NCBI GenBank assembly: GCA_950022295.1
Contig: OX465596.1
Span: 9,300,001-9,364,000 of the forward strand
DNA from: Bromus sterilis
Taxonomy: Eukaryota > Streptophyta > Magnoliopsida > Poales > Poaceae
DNA length: 64,000 bases
Direction: 5' to 3'
The notes beneath the pieces are model-generated. The model was given only the letters and a program-made list of their open reading frames with translations. It was not told the DNA's origin and ran no database searches. Made by a program: the position numbers and the translations under genes. This document shows positions 1-12,400 of the stretch, piece after piece; the first letter of the stretch is position 1, and each line of letters opens with the position of its first letter.

Positions 1-3000
1 CATCTGGAATCAAAACAAGTACAAGCCATTTGAATTGAAATGCAAACAAACCCTAAAATGCCTCTTGATGAATATTAAAAATTATGGTGACAATAAATCT
101 TTCCCAAAAATCTTGGAACCACTTTTATAAAATCCCAAATAATCACTGGACCAAATCCATATGGGTTTGAGTATTTATTGAGTAATAGAAAATTCCAAAC
201 AAACCAAAACAGTAGCTAAAAACCCAAATTTAATCATTTAATATTATAATAAAATATTAAATGACTTTTATAAGTGCCCAATCTTTTTGTAGCATCTTAG
301 TATGGTGTTACACTAATTATAGAACCTACTACTTATTTTACAAAAAGACTAAAACAACTAAAATAAATATAAACAGAAAAGAATAGAAGGCTGAAAGGAA
401 TAAAAGGAGATAAAAGAAAGAGGCCCACCCCCGCAGCCCAACTAACCCAACCCCCACCAAATTCAGCCCGGAGCCCACCCTGGGGGGGGGGGTTATCTCC
501 CTCCTCCCGTACAGAAGCCATGGCGTGGCGGCCATCGAACGAGGACACGGCGACGACCTCCCTCCGTGGAGGCCATCGGGCACTCCTCCGGCGCCTATAA
601 CCTAGGGCACCGCGGCGCCAAGCCCTGGAGACCCTAGCACCCCCCTCTTTTCCCCTCGCGCCGCCTCCCTCGTCATCTTCCACCTCAGGCCGAGCCCGCC
701 ATGGTTGCGGCTCCGTGAACGCACGAGCCCACCGTGCCCCCCAGCTCCAGCCGACGTGTCCGGCGAGACCGCGCCGGTCGTCCTCCCCACCCTGCAGAAG
801 GAATCGACCGGAGCCGCCCCGTGGACACCGCTGCCCCGCCGTTCCCCACCTCGGGCCGCCACCGCTCGTCGTCGAATTCCGGCGACCCCGACCCCTTCCC
901 CGAGCCCGCTTAACGGCTACGCCCCGTGGTGAGCTGCTCGCCGTCTCCCAGTCGCTCGCGCCCCCTCCCGTTCTCCGTAGACGAAGTCGCCATGGGAGTC
1001 GTTACTCCTCGCCGCCGGCGAGCTCGCCCTCGCGGCCTGGCTCGCGCATATGGCCGCCAAGCGTGACCCATGTACTCGCCACGTTCCCAGGAACCGAGCC
1101 ATGTAGCGCGCGCTAGACAAATCGCCCGGTAACCGCGTCCTCGCCGCCGACCCCTCTCGGACCACCGCCGCGCTCGTCGTAGCCGTTGCTCCGGCGAGCC
1201 CCCGGCCATCCCGAGCCCACAGATCGACGCGCCTCTCTCCCCTCCGTCGAATGAGCCCAACACCACCCCCTCCCGTGCTTTGTAGCGCGAGCGCGCTCCA
1301 CCTCGCCGTCGTCTGTCTCCGGCAGGGGCTCCGGCGAGGGCCTGGGAGGCTGTCAGGCGGGCCCCCCCTGGCAGGCCGGTTAGTTAACCACTAACCCCCT
1401 CCCCTGGGTCCATGACATGTGGGCCACCCCCACTTAAACCCCATTTGATTAAACCATATAACTGTTAGTTAGTCCCTGTTAGGATGACAGATGGGTCCCA
1501 CTTGTAAGTATTTAAAGAAAAATGAATTTGTAATAATATCAGTGTATGACATGTGGGCCCTGGCATTTTTCTAATTAAATTAAAATGATTTATCACATGT
1601 GAGGCTGACCAGTGGGTCCCCTCTGTTAGCTTGACCAGTCAACTGTGTTATGGATAATGTTCTGTTTAATAAATATAAGAAATGCAAAAAAAATGATTAT
1701 AACTTGATTTAAAAGTGATTTAAACTTTGAAAATTCATATAAAATAATCCGTATATCGGATCGAAAAACTTTATACATGAAAGTTGATCAGAAAAATATA
1801 ACGAATACGGATACGCTATCCGTATGTCTACCACACCCGCCTAACACACCGATCATCGACATTCCCCCCTCCGGGCTGTCTGTCGATAATTTCCGGTACC
1901 GATAAAAAGTACCCGGATGAATTTATTCCGAACACGAAAGTTGTTCGGAATGGTTCAACTAACTCGGATACACCCCCCTTATGTTTGTCCGGTACCCACG
2001 ACACCTCCGGCTTGATCCTTCCCCCTCCGGACCCCTATCCGGTGATCACCCGGAGCCGGTATTTCACCCCGGATGAATTCCCACTCCGAGCAACGTGCAT
2101 TGCACTGCGTTAGAACACCGTTAACTTTTCATCTGTTATGTCATGCATATGTTTGTATATTATTGTTGTGTATTTAATGTTTCCTCCCCCCCTTAATCTT
2201 CGGTAGACCCCGCTGCTACCGCCGACTACACCGTTGCTGAGTACGACTACGTCGTCGACGACCCTACTGCTACCGTCGAGCTTCCAGGCAAGCAGAGCCA
2301 TTCTCTTCCCCAGATATCGCCTATCTTTCCGTACATTTCTTGAACTAGGCATTGTTACTGCTGCTGCTACGATTACAATCCTATTCAATTGCATAGCCTG
2401 ATTTTGTCGCCCCTTGATGTACCTTTCCTTTATCCTATGCTGCCTATTAATACTTATGCATTATTCAGCAGTGAACCTTGCGCATTGTTAGCTAGGATTA
2501 GATAGCGGGCCATGATCACTATGGGAGTGAACACGGATACAATATATACAACTGCACAGGTACGGTACAATGCAGACACCGCCAAAGGCCCCTATCTGGG
2601 TTATGCCTAGTCACCTCAAGTGTGAGCTATCCGGGAGTAATCCTTGTACTCCACTCGAGGCTGACTTTGTCTTGCCGCCATAGGGTCCTGAATAGCGGTT
2701 GTCCTTAAAGGTAAGAAAGTCGGGCGACCCAACGGTGCCCGCGAGAGGTATATTGTCGGGAACGACAGGGAGGGTACGACCGACGTTACTGGCGTGCTTG
2801 GCCCCTGTTCGTATCTCGCGAGAGTTACCAAACCACGAAAGTCGAGCTCTACCAAGAGCACACGCGAGACAAGGTAAGGAGACGGTTCACCTTGTTGGTA
2901 ACCGCAGTGACTTGGTGGGACGACAGGGCAGGTACCGATGTACTGGTGGTCCTGACTGCTGTCGTTGACCGCGGGTCGGTTAAGTCGAGGCAACGATAAC

Positions 3001-4273
3001 GGTTGTCACGCAGGTTAATTAAAATGCTAAATGGTTCGGCGGATGTCTTGAGTAGCATTTTGGCTTGTACGCACTACCTACACGTGGGATAAGGAGTGTG
3101 GGCTCCCCTGCATCGTAGTCTCGTTCGAGGGTCTTCAGACGTCAGCAGTACCGCGGGCTGATTGCCGGGAAGTGGTGTTGTCTTCTCTTTGCTGCAGCAG
3201 GTGTGTTTGTATTTGCTTTGATTTTGCTTCACCGGCCAGTCACGCACCGTGCAGGAGTACGTTCGGGTTAGGGTCCAAAGCCCGGCGTACATAGGATATA
3301 GTCTGGCGGATGACCTCTCTGTTGATAGCCGAAGGATGGGCTACTTTGTGTCGGATAGCTTTGGTGGAGCGTTCCCTAACAAGGTTCCCGCCACCCTGGA
3401 GATCCGAGCGTCGTAGAGTCACGCCAGTGCACCCCTGCAGGGAAGATTAATCTATCGATAGCCGTGTCCACGGTAACAGGACGCTTTATGCTGAAGCTGG
3501 ATCTTACCACTAGAAACTATCATTATTAAACTATATGGTTCCGGGTTTTCTTCCTCGCGGGGATGTCGAGGAGGTGAACTCGGAGGCATTATTATTATTG
3601 TTAATCATTACAACTTATATTATACAATGTTGCAGCAACTTCTGCTTCGTTGTTACTTTACGCTTTATATGAACTGTTGGCTGATTCTTACCTCATGCTG
3701 CAAGACATCGTCGGAAGATGCTAGTCTTCGATAGGCCTAGCTTCTTACCCTTGCTCTGGATTTCTGTCTTTCAGTCCACTATATACAGCCTCTTCTTTCC
3801 GTTGATACAATGCATAATGCTTAGTAGCGGACGTAAGACTCGCGGGTATACTAGATACTCACCTGCTTTATTTCCTTTACTGTTTTGCCTGATCGGCCGT
3901 TGCAGTCGACGTTGGAGCCCAGGAGCAGGAGTACCCCGGAGGCGGATACTACTACGTCGAGACCCCCGCTGACCAGGACCAGGAGTAGTTCGGTGGATCC
4001 CAGGCAGGAGGCCTTGCCTTTTCGATCTGTATCTCTGATGTTATTTGTGCTAGCCTTCTTAAGGCAAAACTTGACTAACTATGTCTGTACTCAGATATTA
4101 TGGTTTGTATGACTTATGTATTCGGGTCCGAGTGACCCCCTTTATTGTAACATATTGGTTTAACCTTTTGTGTTTAGTGTTGTGCTGTGATATTCTCACC
4201 GTGGCACCCTAACCTCAGCCGTGTACCCTGCGTGTATGAATACTGTACACGGATTGATTTTGGGGGCGTCACA
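1..4273 (+). repeat. Element A left LTR (5'-truncated by window edge)
   Basis: It aligns end to end with 9560-13832 and stops at GGCGTCACA just before the primer-binding site. It has an AT-rich beginning, a strongly GC-rich block (about 480-1380), an AT-rich middle and a mixed 3' part. Many open frames in the GC-rich block exist on both strands, recur in the other LTR and have no recognisable domain, so I treat them as non-coding. A TATATAC at 3780-3786 is a possible TATA box, weakly supported. Confidence 0.95.
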
Positions 4274-4276
4274 AGT

Positions 4277-4288
4277 TGGTATCAGAGC
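4277..4288 (+). other. Element A primer-binding site (initiator tRNA-Met)
   Basis: TGGTATCAGAGC lies three bases after the LTR end and is the standard complement of the 3' end of plant initiator tRNA-Met. It primes minus-strand DNA synthesis. The next ~640 bp (4289-4926) are an untranslated leader without a recognisable gene. Confidence 0.93.
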
Positions 4289-4926
4289 CGACTGCCTGTA
4301 GGAAGCCACCAACCACTACCTGGTCGAAGTTGAGTCTAGACTTTGAAAAACTATTTTGCTAACTTAATATTTGGCTTACGGGCCCACATCGATGTCACTA
4401 CGTGTGATATCTATGGTATTAGGATCCTTTTCTCCTTACCTATGTTCTGGGAATCTGCTCTCTTATCCTTGCTGGTAAGTTTTACAAAAGCTGACATTAG
4501 GGTCACGTTCTCTTGATTCCACCCGGCGTTTTTGGTGATTCCTCCATTGATTGAGTCGTGTCGCAGGCGTCGTACGCCAGATCCCAGACCGCGGATCCCA
4601 TTCTCATTCTGGGCAGGCCGCGCGTTCTCTTGCATCAACTCTTGTGGCCAACAGTTTTCTTGCGGCGTGATTGACATAGTGGAATCTATGTCGCGTCATG
4701 TAATCCTTACCGCGGTCTGCGCGCCGCCTAGTGTGTCCTTTTTCCTTAATTTCTACGACGTTACGCTGCCCGATTTTTCGATTGATTCTATGTGTGGATG
4801 TGTATGTCTTATATGACTACCCCTATATATCCGCGCCTCCTCTTTGTTGTCGCTTTACCTCTTAGTCGTTTCCGGTATTTCGTTAAAATGTTCATCGCTG
4901 AAATACCCCTGTTAAATTCTAGCAGG

Positions 4927-7900
4927 ATGGCTGGTCGTGGTGGTCGTGGTCGTGGTCGTGGTGCCAACGATCCACCTCCACCGCCGGACTACATGGCGGC
5001 GATGATGCAGCAGTTTCAGATGAACCAAGTGTTTATGCAAGGAGTCATAGATCAGCTCCAGAATCAGAACCAGAACCAGAACCAGCACCAGCATCAGCCG
5101 CCTATGGTTACTCTGCGGGATTTCATGCGTCTCAATCCCCCTCTCTTCCACCAGCCTGAACAGCCGCTGGATGCTGATGATTGGCTTCGTGACATCACTC
5201 GACAGCTGGAGTTCGCTAATGTGAGCGCTGCTGATTACGTCAACTTTGCGTCCTATTTCCTGCGTGGCCCCGCTGCTCAGTGGTGGGACACTTACAAGGG
5301 CTCGCTAGTTGAAGGGACTGTCGTCACCTGGAATGACTTCAAGGCTACCTTCCGTGCTCGTTATGTCCCCCAGGCGATTATGAACCGTATGAAGGCCGAG
5401 TTCCGCAACCTCGTTCAGGGCAACAAAACTGTCGAGGCATATCAGAGGGAATTCCTTCGCCTCTCCCGCTATGCTGCAAGTGACCTCCCCAATGATGCAA
5501 GTAGGCAAGAGAAGTTCCGTGATGGACTCAACACAGATCTCCAGCTTGCACTGGCTTTGCACGTCTTCCCCGACTTCGCCACCATGGTGAATCAGACTAT
5601 CACCCTTGAGACCGCTCAGCTTAAGTTCGGTGGTTCGGCGAAGCGCCCCCGTGATGCTGGCTCATCTTTGGGCACAGCACAGAAGCAACGCGTTTGGCTT
5701 CCACACAGTGTGTATCGTCCAAATGCCCCTGTACCAAGGCCGTCGTATGTTGCACCTCGTCTGCCTCCGCCCCCGCCGAGACAGCCGAAGACTGAGACTG
5801 CACCCCTCCGTCCTCAGGATGGCCTGTGCTTCAAGTGCCATCAGCCAGGTCACTTTTCCAGAGACTGCCCCCAGCGACAGAATCAACTGGTAGTTCACCC
5901 TGCTGGCCGTGGAAATGGCCGTGGCAACAACAGGACCCCCAACTATAACACTGGGTCTTCTTCTCACACTCGCGGACATGCTTACAACATTAATGTCGAA
6001 GAAGCTCAGGAGCAACCTGCTACCGTGATGGGTACCCTTCTTGTTAATTCAGTACCTGCTACTGTTTTATTTGATACAGGAGCATCGCATTCATTCATGT
6101 CAGAAGCATTTGCATTGTCGCATAACTTCATGGTAGAAAAGATGGATCCACCGATGGTTGTCCGCATTCCGATAGGTCATTGCCACACCTCCAAGATAGT
6201 GCCCAAAACCATCGTCGAAATTGAAGGAATTGAGTTCCTTGCTTCCCCCATCCTCCTGAAGTCTTCCACTATAGACCTCATTCTGGGCATGGATTGGTTG
6301 AAAGTCCACGATGCCGCACTTTATTGTGGCACCAGTTCTGTCCAACTTTTTCACCCCTCCGGCGAGATTGTTAACCACACCACCCGGATTACCCGTGATG
6401 CTGAAACGCATATCTATATGATGAATGCTCTGAATGTCTCACCTCTTGACGGGATCGAGAACGTTCCAGTCGTTCGTGATTTTCCCGACGTCTTCCCAGA
6501 AGAACTCCCGGGAATACCCCCGATCCAAGAGGTTGAATTTGTCATCAACCTGAAGCCTGGCACCGTCCCTATTGCCAAGCGTCCCTATAAGATGCCACCT
6601 CACCACCTCCTTGAACTGAAGAAGGAGATTGACGAAGCCCTTCACAAAGGATTCATTCGCCCAAGTTCCTCTTCTTGGGGAGCACCTTCGCTCTTTGTCA
6701 AGAAGAGCGATGGAACAAATCGTTTGGTCCAAGATTACCGACCTATCAACCAGGCCACGATACAGAACAAGTACCCCCTCCCTCGGATCAACGATCTGTA
6801 TGATCAACTTGTTGGATCCACGGTGTTTTCGAAACTTGACTTGAGGTTGGGTTACCATCAGATCCGAGTCCGTGAAGAGGACATTCCGAAGACCGCTTTT
6901 ATTACTCGCTATGGTTCATACGAGTACACTGTCATGTCCTTTGGCTTGACGAATGCTCCAGCCACTTTCTCCCGGTTGATGAACTATATATTCATGGAAT
7001 ACCTCGACAAGTTTGTCGTGGTTTATCTGGATGATATCTTAATATACTCCAAGAATAAAGAGGAACATGCTGAACATCTTCGCCTTATACTGGAAAAGCT
7101 TCGAGAACACAAACTCTACGCTAAGTACTCTAAGTGTGAGTTCTGGCTTCCTGAAGTGACCTACCTTGGTCACGTGATTTCCAAGGATGGCATTGTCGTC
7201 AACCCAGAACGTATCCAGGCTATTTTTGACTGGACTCCTCCCAAGACTGTCAAGCAAGTCAGGAGTTTCCTCGGACTAGCCAGCTATTGCCACCGTTTCG
7301 TCGAGAACTTCTCCAAGATTGCCAGGCCTCTGACTAACCTGCTTCACAAAGGTGTCAAGTTTGAGTGGACAGATAAATGTCAAGAAAGTTTTCAAGCACT
7401 CAAGGACAAGCTAACTTCTCCCCCAGTGCTAGCTCCCCCTGATACTCAGAAGGACTTCGTGATATATTGCGACGCGTCTCGTCAAGGATTAGGTTGTGTC
7501 CTAATGCAAGAGCGCAAAGTGATTGCTTATGGCTCTCGTCAATTGCGTGCTCACGAAGATAAGTATCCAACACATGATCTTGAATTGGCAGCAGTAATTT
7601 ATGCATTGAAGCTGTGGCGGCATTACCTCGTCGGTAATCGTTGCGAGATCTACACCGACCACCAAAGTCTGAAGTACTTGTTTACGCAACCAGACCTGAA
7701 TCTCCGCCAGCAGAGATGGCTCGAGACAATAGCCGACTACAACATGGGAATTTCTTACACCCCTGGCAAAGCTAATGTGGTGGCCGATGCTTTAAGCCGT
7801 AAATCTTACTGTAGTGAACTTGAAGTTCAAGTACAACAACCACTTCTGTATGAAGACTTTCAAAAGTTAAACCTCGAGATTGTTCCTCAAGGTTATGCAA

Positions 7901-9378
7901 ATAACCTGGTTATCGAACCGGATCTCGTCAAATCCGTCAAGGGTATACAATTTTATGATGATTTCGTACACAAGATTAAGCGCGATATCGCCAATGGGAG
8001 ACCCTCACCCTTCACCATTGATAGCAAAGGTGCGGCGTTCTACCAGAACCGTTTAGTGGTTACTTACAGCAAGGGCAGGCATGAGAACCTGGATATGACC
8101 CCGAAGGTCATGAGAGCGGCTCACGATACCCCGTTGTCCATTCATCCTGGAAGCACCAAGATGTACCAAGACATTCGTCAGCAATTCTGGTGGCCTAACA
8201 TGAAGCAAGACATTGCCCGATATGTTTCTGAATGTGACGTTTGCCGTCGCGTCAAGGCAGAACACCAAAGACCTGCTAGAACTCTACAACCACTCTCTAT
8301 TCCTGAATGGAAGTGGGACAAGATCGAGATGGACTTCATCACTGGTTTTCCCAGATCGCAGAAAGGCCACGATGCTATCTTTGTCGTCATCGACCGCTTC
8401 TCCAAGGTTGCCCACTTTCTGCCAGTCAAGGAGACGATCTCTGCTAGTCAGTTAGCAGACTTGTATGTTTCCAGAATTGTGTCGCTCCATGGCATTCCGT
8501 TGGAGATCAGTTCAGACCGAGGCAGTATTTTCACCTCCAGATTTTGGGATAGTTTCCAAGAAGCTATGGGCACTCACCTAAATTTCAGCACCGCTTATCA
8601 CCCCCAGTCGCAAGGACAAGTCGAACGAGTTAATCAAGTGCTTGAAGATATGCTGCGAGCTTGTGTCATTTCATTCGGTAAGAAATGGGAGGAATCTCTT
8701 CCATTTGCTGAATTCTCGTACAACAATAGCTATCAAGCTAGTCTGAAGATGGCACCCTTTGAAGTTCTCTATGGACGTAAGTGTCGAACCCCTCTGAATT
8801 GGTCAGAAACTGGAGAACGAACTCTCATTGGTCCGGACATTATACAACACGCCGAAGATCAGGTTCGCGTTATTCGTGAACACCTGAAAGCTGCTCAGTC
8901 CCGTCAGAAGAACAACTATGATCGCAAGCACAAGGAAATGGTCTATCAACCTGGCGAATATGCTTACCTTCGTGTCACTCCCATGAGGGGCACTCACCGC
9001 TTCGGAATCAAAGGCAAGTTAGCTCCTCGCTACATTGGCCCGTTCCGTATACTTTCCAGGAGTGGACCAGTGGCATACCGTTTGGAATTACCGCCGAACC
9101 TCTCTCAAGTCCACGACGTATTCCACGTGTCGCAACTCCGACGCTGCTTCAAAGACCCTATTCGTGAAGTGGAGCATGATATGATTGAGCTGCAGCAGGA
9201 CTTGACTTATCAAGAACATCCAAGCCGCATTCTCGATCAGTCTGAACGCAAAACCCGCAACAAGACAACCAAGTTCCTCAAAGTTCAGTGGTCGAATCAT
9301 TCTGAAGATGAAGCCACTTGGGAACGTGAAGATCGCCTTCGTGAAGAATACCCCGATCTTTTCCCCTCTACCGCTTAG
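4927..9378 (+). CDS. Gag-Pol polyprotein of element A (intact)
   Basis: This 1,483-residue polyprotein builds the particle and replicates element A. The frame is open from 4792, but the methionine at 4927 (MAGRGGRGRGRG) starts the usual Arg/Gly-rich Gag N-terminus, so I chose it. Visible in order: Gag; zinc knuckle CX2CX4HX4C (residues 301-314); aspartic protease DTGAS (Asp383); reverse transcriptase YLDD (700-703); RNase H with first Asp at 849 and later Glu/Asp motifs; integrase HHCC zinc finger (cysteines 1103 and 1106) and catalytic triad Asp1136, Asp1197, Glu1233 with 35 residues between the last two; a GPF-type module; and a C-terminal chromodomain (about 1400-1475) of the kind that directs integration to chromatin. 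No stop or frameshift was found and all catalytic residues seen are present. It may still be able to function; expression is unknown. Confidence 0.95.
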   Translation: MAGRGGRGRGRGANDPPPPPDYMAAMMQQFQMNQVFMQGVIDQLQNQNQNQNQHQHQPPMVTLRDFMRLNPPLFHQPEQPLDADDWLRDITRQLEFANVSAADYVNFASYFLRGPAAQWWDTYKGSLVEGTVVTWNDFKATFRARYVPQAIMNRMKAEFRNLVQGNKTVEAYQREFLRLSRYAASDLPNDASRQEKFRDGLNTDLQLALALHVFPDFATMVNQTITLETAQLKFGGSAKRPRDAGSSLGTAQKQRVWLPHSVYRPNAPVPRPSYVAPRLPPPPPRQPKTETAPLRPQDGLCFKCHQPGHFSRDCPQRQNQLVVHPAGRGNGRGNNRTPNYNTGSSSHTRGHAYNINVEEAQEQPATVMGTLLVNSVPATVLFDTGASHSFMSEAFALSHNFMVEKMDPPMVVRIPIGHCHTSKIVPKTIVEIEGIEFLASPILLKSSTIDLILGMDWLKVHDAALYCGTSSVQLFHPSGEIVNHTTRITRDAETHIYMMNALNVSPLDGIENVPVVRDFPDVFPEELPGIPPIQEVEFVINLKPGTVPIAKRPYKMPPHHLLELKKEIDEALHKGFIRPSSSSWGAPSLFVKKSDGTNRLVQDYRPINQATIQNKYPLPRINDLYDQLVGSTVFSKLDLRLGYHQIRVREEDIPKTAFITRYGSYEYTVMSFGLTNAPATFSRLMNYIFMEYLDKFVVVYLDDILIYSKNKEEHAEHLRLILEKLREHKLYAKYSKCEFWLPEVTYLGHVISKDGIVVNPERIQAIFDWTPPKTVKQVRSFLGLASYCHRFVENFSKIARPLTNLLHKGVKFEWTDKCQESFQALKDKLTSPPVLAPPDTQKDFVIYCDASRQGLGCVLMQERKVIAYGSRQLRAHEDKYPTHDLELAAVIYALKLWRHYLVGNRCEIYTDHQSLKYLFTQPDLNLRQQRWLETIADYNMGISYTPGKANVVADALSRKSYCSELEVQVQQPLLYEDFQKLNLEIVPQGYANNLVIEPDLVKSVKGIQFYDDFVHKIKRDIANGRPSPFTIDSKGAAFYQNRLVVTYSKGRHENLDMTPKVMRAAHDTPLSIHPGSTKMYQDIRQQFWWPNMKQDIARYVSECDVCRRVKAEHQRPARTLQPLSIPEWKWDKIEMDFITGFPRSQKGHDAIFVVIDRFSKVAHFLPVKETISASQLADLYVSRIVSLHGIPLEISSDRGSIFTSRFWDSFQEAMGTHLNFSTAYHPQSQGQVERVNQVLEDMLRACVISFGKKWEESLPFAEFSYNNSYQASLKMAPFEVLYGRKCRTPLNWSETGERTLIGPDIIQHAEDQVRVIREHLKAAQSRQKNNYDRKHKEMVYQPGEYAYLRVTPMRGTHRFGIKGKLAPRYIGPFRILSRSGPVAYRLELPPNLSQVHDVFHVSQLRRCFKDPIREVEHDMIELQQDLTYQEHPSRILDQSERKTRNKTTKFLKVQWSNHSEDEATWEREDRLREEYPDLFPSTA

Positions 9379-9400
9379 ATTCTCAGGACGAGAATTCTTG

Positions 9401-9414
9401 TAGTGGGGGAGATT
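9401..9414 (+). other. Element A polypurine tract
   Basis: A purine-rich run with AGTGGGGGAGA ends directly at the TG of the right LTR. This is the expected position of the plus-strand primer. Confidence 0.85.
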
Positions 9415-12400
9415 TGTAACACCCTCACTGTCAGTGAACAGTAATCACTGTTACTGTTCATCTGTACTATTCAAAACTTTTGTTGATCAGCTTGGAACAG
9501 TTCAAAATTTCAAATTCCACTTTGATGTTCTTGAATGCATGGTGATCATGGACCTTGATCATCTGGAATCAAAACAAGTACAAGCCATTTGAATTGAAAT
9601 GCAAACAAACCCTAAAATGCCTCTTGATGAATATTAAAAATTATGGTGACAATAAATCTTTACCAAAAATCTTGGAACCACTTTTATAAAATCCCAAATA
9701 ATCACTGGACCAAATCCATATGGGTTTGAGTATTTATTGAGTTATAGAAAATTCCAAACAAATCAAAACAGTAGCTAAAAACCCCAATTTAATCATTTAA
9801 TATTATAATAAAATATTAAATGACTTTTATAAGTGCCCAATCTTTTTGTAGCATCTTAGTATGGTGTTACACTAATTATAGAACCTACTACTTATTTTAC
9901 AAAAAGGCTAAAACAACTAAAATAAATATAAACAGAAAAGAACAGAAGGCTGAAAGGAATAAAAGGAGATAAAAGAAAGAGGCCCACCCCCGCAGCCCAA
10001 CTAACCCAACCCCCACCAAATTCAGCCCGGAGCCCACCCTGGGGGGGGGTTATCTCCCTCCTCCCGTACAGAAGCCATGGCGTGGCGGCCATCGACCGAG
10101 GCCACGGCGACGACCTCCCTCCGTGGAGGCCATCGGGCACTCCTCCGGCGCCTACAACCTAGGGCACCGCGGCGCCAAGCCCTGGAGACCCTAGCACCCC
10201 CCTCTTTTCCCCTCGCGCCGCCTCCCTCGTCATCTTCCACCTCAGGCCGAGCCCGCCATGGTTGCGGCTCCGTGAACGCACGAGCCCACCGTGCCCCCCA
10301 GCTCCAGCCGACGTGTCCGGCGAGACCGCGCCGGTCGTCCTCCCCACCCTGCAGAAGGAATCGACCGGAGCCGCCCCGTGGACACCGCTGCCCCGCCGTT
10401 CCCCACCTCGGGCCGCCACCGCTCGTCGTCGAATTCCGGCGACCCCGACCCCTTCCCCGAGCCCGCTTAACGGCTACGCCCCGCGGTGAGCTGCTCGCCG
10501 TCTCCCAGTCGCTCGCGCCCCCTCCCGTTCGCCGTAGACGAAGTCGCCATGGGAGCCGTAACTCCTCGCCGCCGGCGAGCTCGCCCTCGCGGCCTGGCTC
10601 GCGCATATGGCCGCCAAGCGTGACCCATGTACTCGCCACGTTCCCAGGAACCGAGCCATGTAGCACGCGCTAGACAAATCGCCCGGTAACCGCGTCCTCG
10701 CCGCCGACCCCTCTCGGACCACCGCCGCGCTCGTCGTAGCCGTTGCTCCGGCGAGCCCCCGGCCATCCCGAGCCCACAGATCGACGCGCCTCTCTCCCCT
10801 CCGTCGAATGAGCCCAACGCCACCCCCTCCCGTGCTCTGTAGCGCGAGCGCGCTCCACCTCGCCGTCGTCTGTCTCCGGCAGGGGCTCCGGCGAGGGCCT
10901 GGGAGGCTGTCAGGCGGGCCCCCCCTGGCAGGCCGGTTAGTTAACCACTAACCCCCTCCCCTGGGTCCATGACATGTGGGCCACCCCCACTTAAACCCCA
11001 TTTGATTAAACCATATAACTGTTAGTTAGTCCCTGTTAGGATGACAGATGGGTCCCACTTGTAAGTATTTAAAGAAAAATGAATTTGTAATAATATCAGT
11101 GTATGACATGTGGGCCCTGGCATTTTTCTAATTAAATTAAAATGATTTATCACATGTGAGGCTGACCAGTGGGTCCCCTCTGTCAGCTTGACCAGTCAAC
11201 TGTGTTATGGATAATGTTCTGTTTAATAAATAAAAGAAATGCAAAAAAAATGATTATAAATTGATTTAAAAGTGATTTAAACTTTGAAAATTCATATAAA
11301 ATAATCCGTATATCGGATCGAAAAACTTTATACATGAAAGTTGATCAGAAAAATATAACAAAAACGGATACGCTATCCGTATGTCTACCACACCCCCCTA
11401 ACACACCGATCATCGACATTCCCCCCTCCGGGCTGTCTGTCGATAATTTCCGGTACCGATAAAAAGTATCCGGATGAATTTATTCCGAACACGAAAGTTG
11501 TTCGGAATGGTTCAACTAACTCGGATACACCCCCCTTATGTTTGTCCGGTACCCACGACACCTCCGGCTTGATCCTTCCCCCTCCGGACCCCTGTCCGGT
11601 GATCACCCGGAGCCGGTATTTCACCCCCGGATGAATTCCCACTCCGAGCAACGTGCATTACACTGCGTTAGAACACCGTTAACTTTTCATCTGTTATGTC
11701 ATGCATATGTTTGTATATTATTGTTGTGTATTTACTGTTTCCTCCCCCCCCTTAATCTTCGGTAGACCCCGCTGCTACCGCCGACTACACCGCTGCTGAG
11801 TACGACTACGTCGTTGACGACCCTACTGCTACCGTCGAGCTTCCAGGCAAGCAGAGCCATTCTCTTCCCCAGATATCGCCTATCTTTCCGTACATTTCTT
11901 GCACTAGGCATTGTTACTGCTGCTGCTACGATTACAATCCTATTCAATTGCATAGCCTGATTTTGTCGCCCCTTGATGTACCTTTCCTTTATCCTATGCT
12001 GCCTATTAATACTTATGCATTATTCAGCAGTGAACCCTGCGCATTGTTAGCTAGGATTAGATAGCGGGCCGTGATCACTATGGGAGTGAACACGGATACA
12101 ATATATACAACTGCACAGGTACGGTACAATGCAGACACCGCCAAAGGCCCCTATCTGGGTTATGCCTAGTCACCTCAAGTGTGAGCTATCCGGGAGTAAT
12201 CCTTGTACTCCACTCGAGGCTGACTTTGTCTTGCCGCCATAGGGTCCTGAACAGCGGTTGTCCTTAAAGGTAAGAAAGTCGGGCGACCCAACGGTGCCCG
12301 CGAGAGGTATATTGTCGGGAACGACAGGGAGGGTACGACCGACGTTACTAGCGTGCTTGGCCCCTGTTCATATCTCGCGAGAGTTACCAAACCACGAAAG

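Noticed and set aside
2616..2993. 125-residue minus-strand frame, repeated at 12175-12552
   Set aside because: It recurs only because both are element A LTRs; an opposing frame covers the same bases and no domain is visible.
4792..4926. Upstream 45-codon extension of element A's polyprotein
   Set aside because: The extension is hydrophobic and unlike Gag; the Met at 4927 begins the usual Arg/Gly-rich Gag start.
10022..10673. Overlapping 214- and 198-residue open frames on opposite strands
   Set aside because: They lie in the GC-rich LTR block of element A, are repeated in broken form in the left LTR, and have low-complexity Arg/Pro/Gly composition without domains. GC-rich DNA lacks stop codons by composition.
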